Below, piece after piece: positions 36,042 to 44,931 of a DNA stretch of 64,000 bases (position 1 is its first letter; every line of letters begins with the position of its first letter). The position numbers were made by a program, and so were the translations under genes. The notes beneath the pieces are model-generated. The model saw only the letters and a program-made list of their open reading frames with translations, was not told where the DNA came from and made no database searches. The DNA is from Mycolicibacterium fortuitum subsp. fortuitum. GTDB lineage: Bacteria; Actinomycetota; Actinomycetes; Mycobacteriales; Mycobacteriaceae. Location: positions 4,960,001 through 5,024,000 of the forward strand of contig NZ_AP025518.1 in assembly GCF_022179545.1 (NCBI RefSeq). The letters are read 5' to 3'.

Positions 36042-37984
36042 GAAAGTCGGGGCCAGGCGCGGTTGCTCAGCAGCCGCAGCCCGTTGAGGACGACCAGAAC
36101 CGTCGACCCCTCATGCCCGGCCACCCCGAGCGGTAACGGCAAGTGTCCGAATAGATCCCACGCCACCAGGACAGTGATGGCCGTGGCCGCGATCACCAGG
36201 TTGGCCACCACCAGCCGACGGGCCCGCCGGGCCAGAGCGACCACAGCGGCGATCGCGGAAAGATCGTCACCGACCGTGACGACGTCAGCGGTGTCGACCG
36301 CGAGATCAGCACCGCAGCGTCCCATGGCCATCGATGAATGAGCCGACGCCATGGCCGGCGCGTCGTTGACACCGTCGCCCACCATGAGCACCCGCCGCCC
36401 GCCGGCTTCCAGCTCACGTACCGCGGCAGCTTTGTCCTCGGGCAGCAATCCGGCCCGCACGTCCTCAATTCCCAGCTGCCCGGCCAGCCGGGCAGCCGCC
36501 GCATGGTTGTCGCCGGTAAGCAGTACCGGCGAGCATCCGGTGAGACTGTGCAACGCCTGCACCGTGGCCCCCGCACCCGGACGGACCTGATCTTGCAGGC
36601 CCAGCACTCCGATCGCCCGATCACCGACGGTCACGATCACCGCGGTCGCCCCCGTGTCCTCGATCTCGGCCACAACCGGAAGCGTCGGACCGACATACGC
36701 GGCCGGGCTCAGGACCTCTACCCGTTGACCGTCGACCTCCGCCGTCACACCCTGGCCGGCGATCGCGGCGAAGGTGGCGGCCTCGGACACCGCAATGGCA
36801 CGGGCCGCGGCCTCGGCGACAATGGCCCGCCCGACCGGGTGCTCGCTGAATTGCTCTGCGGCAGCGGCGGTGGCGAGGACCTTGGCAGTGCCCACACCGG
36901 AGAGTGCCACCATCTGCACCACCTCGGGTGCACCTGTCGTCAGCGTCCCGGTCTTGTCGAGCACGACGACGTCGGTATCGGCCAGACGCTCCATGGCGAC
37001 CGCCGACTTCACCAGCACGCCGCGACGGCTGGCATTGGCGATCGCGCACAGCAGAGGCGGCATCGTTGCCAGCACGACGGCGCATGGCGAGGCCACGATC
37101 ATGAACGTCATGGCGCGCAACAGCGTTGACCGGAGATCGGCGCCGAACATCAGCGGCGCCGCGAACAGGATCAGCGTGGCGGCCACCACGAGTACCGAAT
37201 AGCGCTGCTCGACCTTCTCGATGAACAGCTGAGTGGTGGCCTTGGTGGCCGAGGCAGCGGCTACGGCCGCCACGATGCGCGCCATCACCGTGCTCGACGG
37301 GTCCTGGGTAACGGTGACCTGTAGAGCACCCGAGGTGTTGAGGGTTCCGGCGAAGACCTCGTCGCCCTTGCTCTTGGTGACCGGCAGGGGTTCACCGGTG
37401 ATCGACGACTGGTCCACGTCCGACGATCCGCCGATCACGGTGCCGTCAGCCGAGATCCGTTCCCCCGGCCTGATCAGGATTCGATCACCGGGCCGCAAGG
37501 ATTCAGCGGCGACAACGCGTTGAGCACCGTCAGCCTCGAGCAGGGTCGCGTCGGCCGGCGCCAGGCCGAGCAGACCACGCACCGACCGTTCGGTGCGTGC
37601 GGTGGCCATGTCCTCCAACGCACCAGACGTCGCGAAGATGACGATCAACAAGGCACCGTCGAACACCTGCCCGATGGCTGCCGCACCGAGCGCCGCCAGG
37701 ATCATCAGCAGGTCGACGTCAAGGGTGCGGTCCCGCAGGGCCTGAACGCCGGACACTGCCGATTGCCAGCCCCCGGCGAGATAGCACACCAGGTACAGCG
37801 CCCACCACACCGCCGGCGGGGCGTCCGCAAGCTGCGCGCCCACCCCGCAGAGCATCAGCGCCAAAGCCGCGACAGCCCAACGCACCGACTCCACCGACCA
37901 GATCCACCTGCCGATACCCCGCGGTCCGGCCGATCGTGCGTCGTCATCACGAACCGGAGACACCTCGATCGACGCTGCGGTCAT
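36038..37984 (-). CDS. ctpJ: CtpJ-type P1B-4 metal-exporting ATPase
   Basis: The 648-residue product has P-type motifs TGEPLPV, DKTGTLTTG, and GDGVNDAPAMASA, the transmembrane metal motif SPC (ASPCAVVLATMPPL), and HEGST in the last helix pair, which marks P1B-4 pumps that export Co2+/Ni2+-type ions. The gene is divergent from an NmtR orthologue, the same arrangement as Rv3743c/Rv3744 of M. tuberculosis. ATG 37984 was chosen for its GGAGG 8 nt upstream; a Met 13 codons earlier is possible. There is no N-terminal metal-binding domain. Confidence 0.9.
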   Translation of the reverse strand: MTAASIEVSPVRDDDARSAGPRGIGRWIWSVESVRWAVAALALMLCGVGAQLADAPPAVWWALYLVCYLAGGWQSAVSGVQALRDRTLDVDLLMILAALGAAAIGQVFDGALLIVIFATSGALEDMATARTERSVRGLLGLAPADATLLEADGAQRVVAAESLRPGDRILIRPGERISADGTVIGGSSDVDQSSITGEPLPVTKSKGDEVFAGTLNTSGALQVTVTQDPSSTVMARIVAAVAAASATKATTQLFIEKVEQRYSVLVVAATLILFAAPLMFGADLRSTLLRAMTFMIVASPCAVVLATMPPLLCAIANASRRGVLVKSAVAMERLADTDVVVLDKTGTLTTGAPEVVQMVALSGVGTAKVLATAAAAEQFSEHPVGRAIVAEAAARAIAVSEAATFAAIAGQGVTAEVDGQRVEVLSPAAYVGPTLPVVAEIEDTGATAVIVTVGDRAIGVLGLQDQVRPGAGATVQALHSLTGCSPVLLTGDNHAAAARLAGQLGIEDVRAGLLPEDKAAAVRELEAGGRRVLMVGDGVNDAPAMASAHSSMAMGRCGADLAVDTADVVTVGDDLSAIAAVVALARRARRLVVANLVIAATAITVLVAWDLFGHLPLPLGVAGHEGSTVLVVLNGLRLLSNRAWPRLS

Positions 37985-38026
37985 GGACAGCACCTCCCGT
38001 TCGTCCTCACACACATCAGCCATATT

Positions 38027-38052
38027 TATACATGTAAAGATTGAAATGTATA
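38027..38052. promoter_or_regulatory. Inverted repeat TATACAT-N12-ATGTATA, likely NmtR operator
   Basis: This perfect 7-bp inverted repeat lies in the only AT-rich patch between ctpJ and nmtR, where an ArsR-family repressor should bind to control both genes. Assignment to NmtR is by position and by the AT-rich palindrome type; the binding itself is not shown. Confidence 0.6.
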
Positions 38053-38087
38053 GCTGGCATTTTGGACGGCATGCTTGAATGAATGCC

Positions 38088-38441
38088 ATGGGTCACGGAG
38101 TTGAGGGGCACGCGACGCCGCCCGCGACGCTCGACGCAGCCTCAGCCGCCAAGGTTGCCGAGACCCTGCAAGCCCTGGCCTCCCCCAACCGCTTGCTGAT
38201 CTTGACCCGACTACGGGAATCACCTTGCTCGGTGACCGAGCTGTCCATGGCGGTCGGCATGGAGCAACCAGCCGTCTCCAACCAGCTTCGGCTATTGCGG
38301 GCGCTGGGTCTGGTGACCGGCGACAGATCCGGCCGCAACATCGTGTACCGGCTTTACGACAGCCATGTCGCGCAGCTGCTCGATGAAGCCATCTACCACA
38401 TCGAGCACCTCCGCCTCGGCGCCCGCGAAAGCTCGGCCTGA
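38088..38441 (+). CDS. nmtR: NmtR, ArsR-family Ni(II)/Co(II) sensor
   Basis: The 117-residue winged-helix repressor has its DNA-recognition helix in SVTELSMAVGMEQPAVSNQLRLL. The metal ligands of M. tuberculosis NmtR fall at the same numbers: N-terminal Gly2-His3 (MGHGVEG), Asp91, His93, His104 and His107. ATG 38088 is chosen so the protein begins MGHG, because the N-terminus is a ligand; the ATG at 38079 would add MNA and spoil it. When metal binds, the repressor leaves the operator and ctpJ is expressed. Confidence 0.93.
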   Translation: MGHGVEGHATPPATLDAASAAKVAETLQALASPNRLLILTRLRESPCSVTELSMAVGMEQPAVSNQLRLLRALGLVTGDRSGRNIVYRLYDSHVAQLLDEAIYHIEHLRLGARESSA

Positions 38442-38661
38442 GGCCTAAACCCGCTGGGGCCAAAGAGTTTCACGCGTTGTTCACCTGAGGCCACCGATCC
38501 GGAACACGCCGCGCGGCAAAAACGCCCACCGTTGCCGGAATCCTTTATTTTCACGCCTACCCGAACTATTGTGAAGTCGTTATATGTTGATGTCCGCCCA
38601 TAATCGGGAGTTTGCTGTCAGCCGGACCGGCAGCACCCGAACAGTGAGGAGTTGAACAACG

Positions 38662-38760
38662 ATGCGCATGGCAACCAAGGGATCCTGCACCTGTCGCTGC
38701 AATGCCTGCGACGGTGGCCACCACTGCGGAAACCCCCCGAACTGCAACGCACGGCGCTGA
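38662..38760 (+). CDS. 32-aa Cys-rich peptide, metallothionein-like
   Basis: ATG 38662 follows GAGGAG at 10-nt spacing (a second ATG is at 38668). The 32-residue product has six cysteines (9, 11, 13, 16, 22, 28) and two His (20, 21), in a Cys-x-Cys-x-Cys-x2-Cys start followed by GHHC and PNC. Such density without a membrane part or leader suggests a cytosolic metal-binding peptide. It sits between nmtR and a ZIP-like transporter gene. It is not the known MymT sequence, and it is too short for most gene finders. Confidence 0.7.
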   Translation: MRMATKGSCTCRCNACDGGHHCGNPPNCNARR

Positions 38761-38936
38761 CGCCGCGGGTGACCTGTCGCCCGGGCAACCGGCGGCAGGT
38801 CACCATCAGTACCGCCTGACCGTCCGGCCACCACCCTCTCGATCGCACCGATCAACCGTGCGATCTCGTGCGCTGTCGCACTTGCCGGCTCCTCCACCTC
38901 CCCGATTCTGAACCAGGCCTGCCTTATGCTGCGGCT

Positions 38937-39641
38937 GTGCTCACCGCACTGATCTGGGGCCTTGTCGCCGCATCCTCACTGCTTCTCGGTGCCGTCGCCG
39001 GCGTGATCCGAACCTGGAATCGACGACTCGTCGGCCTGGTTCTCGGCTTCGGCGCCGGAGCACTCATCTCCAGCATCTCCTTCGAACTCGCCGAAGAGGG
39101 CTTCCGGGCCAGCGGCGGCTGGACCGTCGCGCTCGGACTGGCCATCGGAGCCGTGGTGTTCTATCTGGCCGACAAGGCCGTAGATCGGCTGGGCCGCAAA
39201 GGGACCCAAACCGCCGGGCTGCCATTGTTGCTCGGCGCCCTGCTCGACGGTATTCCCGAGCAGGCCGCACTGGGCATCGGCATCGCGACCGGAGCCGGTG
39301 TCAGCCTGGCCCTGGTGGTCTCAATTTTCGTATCGAACCTTCCCGAATCCATCGGGTCGGCCAGCGACATGCGATCCGCCGGAGAGCCCGCCAGCCGGAT
39401 CGTGGGCGGCTGGGCCGCGATCGCCGCGCTATGCGCACTGGCCACCGTGGGCGGCTACCAGCTACAGGATGTCGCCGGCGCCCAATTGCAAGGTGGGATC
39501 AACGGATTCGCCGCGGGAGCGCTGCTGGTCATGCTGGTGGGCTCGATGATCCCGGAGGCCACAGAGAAAGCCGGCGAGAACGCCGGGCTGGCGGCCGTGC
39601 TGGGATTCGCCGTCGCGGCCGGGCTGTCGCTGGCCGGGTGA
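38937..39641 (+). CDS. ZIP-like membrane transporter
   Basis: The 234-residue product has about eight hydrophobic helices with ZIP-family patterns: GFGAGALISSISFELAEEGF, LLLGALLDGIPEQAALG and VSIFVSNLPESIGSASDMR. The usual His of the HN.PEG motifs is replaced (SNLPES, LDGIPEQ), so the transported ion may differ from Zn2+. GTG 38937 precedes the first helix; the frame extends 23 codons upstream without support. It lies in the metal-homeostasis cluster 176 nt after the Cys-rich peptide. Confidence 0.72.
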   Translation: MLTALIWGLVAASSLLLGAVAGVIRTWNRRLVGLVLGFGAGALISSISFELAEEGFRASGGWTVALGLAIGAVVFYLADKAVDRLGRKGTQTAGLPLLLGALLDGIPEQAALGIGIATGAGVSLALVVSIFVSNLPESIGSASDMRSAGEPASRIVGGWAAIAALCALATVGGYQLQDVAGAQLQGGINGFAAGALLVMLVGSMIPEATEKAGENAGLAAVLGFAVAAGLSLAG

Positions 39642-39666
39642 GCCGAGCGCGGGTTAGGTTCGGCAA

Positions 39667-40452
39667 GTGACTGCGCAGTGGCACCTGGGGCCCGTCAGCA
39701 TCGGGGTGCACAACCTGTTCGTCGCACTCGGGGTGTCCGCTGCCCTGCTGGTGTTCATCGCCGAGGCCCGCCGTCGCGGCGCGGTCAACGAGCAATCCGT
39801 TGTCGCCGCGGCCGGTGCACTGATCGGTGGGGCGATCGGGATGAGGATGACGGGGTGGATACGTCACCTGGACTTCAGCGCCAATCCGACCTTGGCACAG
39901 GCCTGGCAGTTCGGCTCCCGCAGCATCCTGGGCGGACTGTTGGGCGCCTACCTCGGGGTGCTGATCGCCAAGCGCGTCGGGGGCTATCGCGGCAAGACCG
40001 GTGATCTGTTCGCGCCCGCTGTCGCGCTCGGCATGGCCATCGGCCGCATCGGGTGCCACCTCACCGAGGCCCCCGGACGACCGACCACCCTGCCGTGGGG
40101 GATCCACGCGCCGGCCGACACCCCCGAATGCCCGGGCTGCGTGGCCGGAGTCGCCATGCACCCGTCGTTTCTGTACGAGATCGCGTTTCAGCTCACCGCC
40201 TTCGCGGTGTTGCTGTGGCTGCGACCCCGGATCGGCAGACCCGGTGAGCTGTTCGTGCTCTACGTCGCCGGTTATGCGGTGTTCCGGTTCCTCGTCGAGT
40301 TCGTCCGCGCCAACGAGACCGTGTGGCTGGACCTGACCCGCCCGCAATGGTTCCTGCTGCCGTCGTTGCTGATCCTGGGATTTCGGCTGTGGTACGGCTA
40401 CCGCCGCGGGTACTATCGCAACCCAGCCCGCACTCAGGAGGTGCCCGCATGA
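39667..40452 (+). CDS. Lgt-family (prolipoprotein diacylglyceryl transferase-like) enzyme
   Basis: The 261-residue, seven-helix protein keeps Lgt family motifs: LGGLLGAYLGV, GMAIGRIGCHLTE (the GRIGNFxNxE box with N-F replaced by C-H), MHPSFLYE and FLVEFVRANE. Lgt transfers diacylglycerol from phosphatidylglycerol to the lipobox cysteine. The altered motif and the partners (a Pro-rich membrane protein and a radical SAM enzyme in 4-nt overlaps) suggest a diverged paralogue with another lipid-modifying task. It starts at GTG 39667. Confidence 0.75.
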   Translation: MTAQWHLGPVSIGVHNLFVALGVSAALLVFIAEARRRGAVNEQSVVAAAGALIGGAIGMRMTGWIRHLDFSANPTLAQAWQFGSRSILGGLLGAYLGVLIAKRVGGYRGKTGDLFAPAVALGMAIGRIGCHLTEAPGRPTTLPWGIHAPADTPECPGCVAGVAMHPSFLYEIAFQLTAFAVLLWLRPRIGRPGELFVLYVAGYAVFRFLVEFVRANETVWLDLTRPQWFLLPSLLILGFRLWYGYRRGYYRNPARTQEVPA

Positions 40453-40958
40453 CGACACCACCCGGCCCACCTGAAGACGTGCCCCCGCCAGGTGACGAAC
40501 CACCGGCGTTCGGACCGCAAAGCTTTGAACCACAAGGGATCCCACCGGCCTATCACGGTGATCCATCCGCACCGCCAACTCAGCCTCCCGGATACCCGCC
40601 CTATCAGTATCCGCCGGGCTATCCGTACGGCCCACCACCGCAACCCGAACGGCGCATCTCCGTTCCCATGGTGATCATCGGACCGTTTCTCTACGCCGCA
40701 CTCAACCTGATGATCGGATTCGCCGCCTTCATAAGCGCCGGCGCCGCCGACAGCGGCGGGGGCAGCGCCAACGCAGTTCTCGGCGCCGCAGCAGTCCTGT
40801 TGGCCTTCATCGCGTTCGGTGGCGGCACCGTGATGTTGTTCTCGAAGAGCCCGACAGCCAGGGGCCTCGGCATCGGGTTGATGGTCGGCTGGGCTCTGGT
40901 TTCGCTCGTCACCGCCGGATTCTGTACCGGCATCAACCCTGAGCTGTACGCCCTGTGA
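40449..40958 (+). CDS. Pro-rich tetraspan-type small membrane protein
   Basis: The 169-residue product has a cytosolic-like Pro/Tyr/Gly-rich N-terminus (about 1-72, with YPPYQYPPGYPYGPPP) and three hydrophobic helices (about 75-100, 108-130, 138-158). No family function is known. ATG 40449 overlaps the Lgt-like stop (ATGA), and its own stop overlaps the radical SAM start (GTGA). Tight coupling suggests it helps place or assemble the neighbouring enzymes in the membrane. Confidence 0.75.
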   Translation: MTTPPGPPEDVPPPGDEPPAFGPQSFEPQGIPPAYHGDPSAPPTQPPGYPPYQYPPGYPYGPPPQPERRISVPMVIIGPFLYAALNLMIGFAAFISAGAADSGGGSANAVLGAAAVLLAFIAFGGGTVMLFSKSPTARGLGIGLMVGWALVSLVTAGFCTGINPELYAL

Positions 40959-42526
40959 GCACCGGTATGGGGTTGCGTGGCGACCGTTTGCACCGGTATG
41001 TCACCGCGTTCTGTCCACACTGCCATGACGAGGCGCCCGAGCGCCTCTTGGCCGACGTCGCGCGGCTGGCCGGCATCCTGGTGGAACGCGACGGGCACAT
41101 CTGGCTCGAACGTGGCTGCCGCATACACGGATTGGTCCGCACGCTGTACGACGAGGACCCCGAGATCCTGTCGTACCTCGAGGAGTGGACGGCCCCGACC
41201 AAGGCTCACATCCCCGATGTGGCAGGCAACTTCGACCCGATTCCCTCGGCCTATCTTCGTGGCCTACCCGAGATGCAGACCCAGCACACCTGCATCCTGC
41301 TGCAGGACATCGCCGAGACGTGCAACCTGCGTTGCCCCACCTGTTTCACCGACAGTTCGCCCGATCTGCGGCACGTGGTGCCCACCGCTGACGTGCTGGC
41401 CAACGTCGACCAGCGGCTGGCACGGGAGAACGGCCGCATCGACGTCCTGATGCTCAGCGGCGGGGAACCCACCCTGCACCCAGACCTGGCCGCCTTGCTC
41501 GATCAGCTGGTCGCCCGGCCCATCACCCGAATCCTGGTCAACAGCAACGGGGTCCGCATCGCCAACGACGACACGCTGCTCGACCTACTCACCGCACACC
41601 GCGAACGGGTCGAGGTGTACCTGCAATACGACGGGCTGTCCGAGCAAGCCCACCGTCATCACCGCGGCGGCGATCTCCGGCGCACCAAAGCCCAAGCCCT
41701 GCAGCGGCTGTCCGAGCGGGAGATCTTCACAACCTTGGTGATGACGTGCGCACTGGGAGTCAATGACGACGAGATCGGTGACATGGTCAGGCTGGCTCTG
41801 GACACGCCCTACGTCGGCGGGCTCACCATCCAGCCGCAGTTCGGTTCCGGCCGGTCCGGCGCGATCGACGCCATGAACCGGCTGACCCATACCGGCGTAC
41901 TCAAGCGACTCGGACCGCAGACCGACGGCGCCGTCACCTGGCGCGACCTGACCGCACTGCCCTGCTCACACCCGCATTGCTGTTCGGTCGGATACCTGGT
42001 CCGCGACGACAGCGACCAGTGGCGCTCACTGGTATCACTGATCGGCACCGAGAGCCTCAAAGACAAGCTGGGGCTGGTATCCAACCGGATCGCCGACACC
42101 GAGCTGCCTCGCGAGCTGCGGCTGGCGGTGCAGGAGTCACTGCTCGGGCTGCTCTCGGAGCAGTCGTCGCTCTCGCATCCGCAGATCGGCGATGTCTGGC
42201 GCGCCATCTGCGAGAGCTGCGACCTGGGTATGGGAACGCTTCTGACACTGGCGTCCTCGGCGCTGCCGGGGCGCCGCCGCAAGATCCGTAGGTTGCTCGG
42301 CGAGCGTGTGGTGCGCCTGACCGTCAAACCCTTCATGGATATGTCGACGATGATCGAAGAGCGGCTGACCCAGTGTTGTGTGCACGTCGGTACCCGCTCC
42401 GGGCAGCCGGATTCGGCCCAGCACCAGTGCGCACCGTTCTGCGCCGTGCAAGCCTGGCCCGCACTCGGCCGTCAACGGCTGTCCTTGTCATCAGGGCAGG
42501 CATTACCGCTCATCGAGATTCGATGA
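40955..42526 (+). CDS. Radical SAM enzyme of the MJ0619/tetraether-synthase-like group
   Basis: The 523-residue product has an N-terminal Cys cluster (FCPHC, Cys20/23, and Cys55), the radical SAM cluster ETCNLRCPTCF (Cys123, 127, 130), a GGE-type SAM motif (LSGGEPTLHPD), and C-terminal Cys-rich blocks (LPCSHPHCCSVGY, CESC, CCVHVG and HQCAPFC) able to bind further Fe-S clusters. The layout resembles MJ0619-type proteins, which include archaeal tetraether lipid synthase. Substrate unknown; the Lgt-like partner suggests a lipid. It starts at GTG 40955 with a 4-nt overlap. Confidence 0.75.
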   Translation: MSTGMGLRGDRLHRYVTAFCPHCHDEAPERLLADVARLAGILVERDGHIWLERGCRIHGLVRTLYDEDPEILSYLEEWTAPTKAHIPDVAGNFDPIPSAYLRGLPEMQTQHTCILLQDIAETCNLRCPTCFTDSSPDLRHVVPTADVLANVDQRLARENGRIDVLMLSGGEPTLHPDLAALLDQLVARPITRILVNSNGVRIANDDTLLDLLTAHRERVEVYLQYDGLSEQAHRHHRGGDLRRTKAQALQRLSEREIFTTLVMTCALGVNDDEIGDMVRLALDTPYVGGLTIQPQFGSGRSGAIDAMNRLTHTGVLKRLGPQTDGAVTWRDLTALPCSHPHCCSVGYLVRDDSDQWRSLVSLIGTESLKDKLGLVSNRIADTELPRELRLAVQESLLGLLSEQSSLSHPQIGDVWRAICESCDLGMGTLLTLASSALPGRRRKIRRLLGERVVRLTVKPFMDMSTMIEERLTQCCVHVGTRSGQPDSAQHQCAPFCAVQAWPALGRQRLSLSSGQALPLIEIR

Positions 42527-42733
42527 GCCGGCGAACGGGCTGGTCACGGTCGCATCAGGCCCCGACCAGCAGGCTCGCAGACCAGGTCAGCACGGCTTTC
42601 TGCCAGGCACCGATGGCAGAAACTGTGAACTACTGTTCCTAACCGTCCTCTTAAGCTGCTAACTTCGCATGAAGTGGGTGTCCCACTGCCGGGGGCCTGC
42701 CACCTTTCTTTGGATCAGTCAGGAGTGAATGCC

Positions 42734-43804
42734 TTGAAGATGATGAACCTCAGTACGGCCTTTGCCGGAGCGGCTATCGCCGCCGCGGCGATCGTCGCCA
42801 GCGCGCCCATGGCGCTCGCCGAGGACGGGGGCGTGACCACCGCCTCGCTCGGCAGCCAGGCCAAGCTGGACAACGGCGCCCAGGGCTGGACGGTCAGCGA
42901 CCTCAAGCCCAGCACCGACAACATCGACTACCCGACGAAGGGCACCCTCTGGGAGGTCACCGCGACCAACGAGGCCCTCCAGGGCTCGGTGACGCCGATC
43001 GTCTCCAACTTCAACATCCGCGCCGCCGACGGCCAGAACTACCGCGCGCTGTTCCAGGTGCCCAGCAGCCAGGGTGTCAACCCGGCCACGCTGGCACAGG
43101 GCCAGAAGACCAGCGGCAAGATCTACTTCGACGTGACCGGCGGCCAGCCGACTGAGGTCGTCTACAACGCCGGTGGTCGTGATCTGCTCGTGTGGGACAA
43201 GGGCGCTGCGCCCGCCGCAGCTCCTGCTGCCGGCGCGCCCAAGCGTCAGGCCCCCGCCGCTTCCCCGGCTGCTGCTCCCGCGCCCGCCGCCGCACCGGTT
43301 GCCGGTGCTCCGGCTGCCGCTCCGGCCGCCGCCTCCCCGGCTCCCGCCCCCGCCGCCGTTCCGGCTGCACCGGCCGGCACCGGCGCAGGTAGCCGCGCGA
43401 CGGACCTTCCCGCCGCCACCCCGCCAGCTCCGGGCGCTCCGGCCGCCACCCCGGCCGGCACCGAAGCGGTTCCGGCTGCTCCGGCACCGGGCGCTCCGGC
43501 CGCCGAGTCGACCCCGGTCGCACACGGCACCCCGGTCGCCGAGGGCGCACCGGCTGCCACCGGTGCGGGCAACGCCGCCACCGCGCTGTCGCCGGCCGAG
43601 GGTGCTCCCGCTCCCGCTGCCGCACCGGGTGCTCCGGCTGCTCCCGCCGCACCGGCAGCTCCGGCAGCTCCGGCTGAGGGTGCTCCGGCTCCGGCCGCTC
43701 CGGCCACCGAGCCCGCTCTGGTTCCGGCCGGCACCCAGCCGGTCATCACGCCCGCCCCGGCCCCCGCGGTCGCCCCGGCGAGCAACCATGGGACTGCGTC
43801 CTGA
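42734..43804 (+). CDS. MPT63-like exported protein with Ala/Pro-rich tail
   Basis: The 356-residue product has a signal peptide (about 1-28, ending ALA), an immunoglobulin-like MPT63/DUF1942 domain (about 29-160; GVTTASLGSQAKLDN, WEVTATNEALQGSVTP, RALFQVPSSQG, KIYFDVTG) and about 195 residues of Ala/Pro/Gly low complexity. I chose TTG 42734 because AGGAG stands 8 nt upstream and the leader MKMMNLS matches; GTG 42725 overlaps the SD. The domain is a secreted antigen of unknown role; the tail is likely a flexible cell-wall spacer. Confidence 0.8.
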   Translation: MKMMNLSTAFAGAAIAAAAIVASAPMALAEDGGVTTASLGSQAKLDNGAQGWTVSDLKPSTDNIDYPTKGTLWEVTATNEALQGSVTPIVSNFNIRAADGQNYRALFQVPSSQGVNPATLAQGQKTSGKIYFDVTGGQPTEVVYNAGGRDLLVWDKGAAPAAAPAAGAPKRQAPAASPAAAPAPAAAPVAGAPAAAPAAASPAPAPAAVPAAPAGTGAGSRATDLPAATPPAPGAPAATPAGTEAVPAAPAPGAPAAESTPVAHGTPVAEGAPAATGAGNAATALSPAEGAPAPAAAPGAPAAPAAPAAPAAPAEGAPAPAAPATEPALVPAGTQPVITPAPAPAVAPASNHGTAS

Positions 43805-43819
43805 TCTGAGAAGTCAAGG

Positions 43820-43860
43820 CAACGGCCGGATGCGGGTAACCGCGTCCGGCCGTTGTTTTA
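43820..43860 (+). terminator. Intrinsic terminator after the MPT63-like gene
   Basis: CAACGGCCGGATGCGG pairs with CCGCGTCCGGCCGTTG (one G:T) around GTAA, then TTTTA. It starts 16 nt after the stop and is the clearest rho-independent terminator in the window. Confidence 0.88.
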
Positions 43861-43980
43861 TGTGCGGGCTCTCGATTGCCTTCCGCCGCTTTCCACACCA
43901 CGGCAGTCGATCGCGTAGTCCAGCAACCGCAGCGTACAAAACGGCGCACTGCGAGCCGATTTCGGTGACCGCCAACGGGG

Positions 43981-44931
43981 TCAGGCGATCGACAACGCGA
44001 TGCCGTCGAGAATGTCGTGCTCGCTGACCACCAGTTCGCCGATTCCGGCCTCGCGGCGGAAAACCGCAGCCAACTCCTCGACGATGATCGCGCCGCCGCC
44101 GATCACATCGGCTCGGCCGGCATGCATCGGTCCGAGTGCCAGGCGCTCTGCCTTGGTCATGCCGATCAGCTGTTCACACACGGCGAGCAGATCATCGAAC
44201 CCTATGCGAGACAGATGAATTGCTTCTGGATCGTATTCGGTCATGCCCTGCGCCAACGCAGACAGTGTGGTCATCGTTCCGGCCACACCCACCCAGGTGT
44301 GCACCCCTTCGACCGGCACCACCCGCAGCGCCTCGGCCAGGCCGTCGCGCGCCACGACCCGCGCCTGCTCCACCTCATCGGCAGTGGGCGGATCGGAATG
44401 CAGGCACCGCTCGGTCAGCCGCACACAACCGATGTCCGCGGAAAAGCTCGCCTGCACGGTCGTGTCGCCCCGCACCAGTTCGGTGGAGCCGCCGCCGAGA
44501 TCGACGACCACGAAAGGCCCTGCGGCAGGATCGAGTTCACCGACAGCACCGCGGAACGACAGCTCGGCCTCCTCGGTGCCGGTGATCACCTCGGCCACCG
44601 ATCCCGGCACCACCTTGCCCAGCAGCCGCGCCGTCATCGCGAAGAACTCGTCGCGGTTGCCGGCATCCCGGGCCGCCGAGGTCGCGACCATCCGCACCGC
44701 GGTCACCGAATGTTCGGCCATCAGCGCGGCGTAATCCGCCAGCGCGGCTTCGGTGCGTGCCAGCGCTTCGGGAGCGAACTCGCCGGTGGCATCGACACCC
44801 TGCCCCAACCGCACGATACGCATCTCACGGTGTACATCACGCAGTTTGCCGTCCACCACGTCGGCGATCAGCAGACGAATCGAGTTGGTGCCACAGTCGA
44901 TTGCGCCGACGCGGTTCGAACTCAAACCCAT
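43981..44931 (-). CDS. ppx: Ppx/GppA-family exopolyphosphatase
   Basis: The 316-residue product shows the ASKHA phosphatase fold: DCGTNSIRLLIADV (phosphate 1), ATSAARDAGN, FVVVDLGGGSTEL (phosphate 2, about 140-152) and GVAGTMTTLSAL. The short two-domain form matches mycobacterial Ppx2/Rv1026. Family members hydrolyse polyphosphate or (p)ppGpp. It follows DUF501 with a 10-nt overlap, the same gene order as in M. tuberculosis. Confidence 0.9.
   Translation of the reverse strand: MGLSSNRVGAIDCGTNSIRLLIADVVDGKLRDVHREMRIVRLGQGVDATGEFAPEALARTEAALADYAALMAEHSVTAVRMVATSAARDAGNRDEFFAMTARLLGKVVPGSVAEVITGTEEAELSFRGAVGELDPAAGPFVVVDLGGGSTELVRGDTTVQASFSADIGCVRLTERCLHSDPPTADEVEQARVVARDGLAEALRVVPVEGVHTWVGVAGTMTTLSALAQGMTEYDPEAIHLSRIGFDDLLAVCEQLIGMTKAERLALGPMHAGRADVIGGGAIIVEELAAVFRREAGIGELVVSEHDILDGIALSIA

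Noticed and set aside
43077..43785. Several long frames opposite the MPT63-like gene
   Set aside because: They are shadows of the Ala/Pro-rich low-complexity coding sequence.
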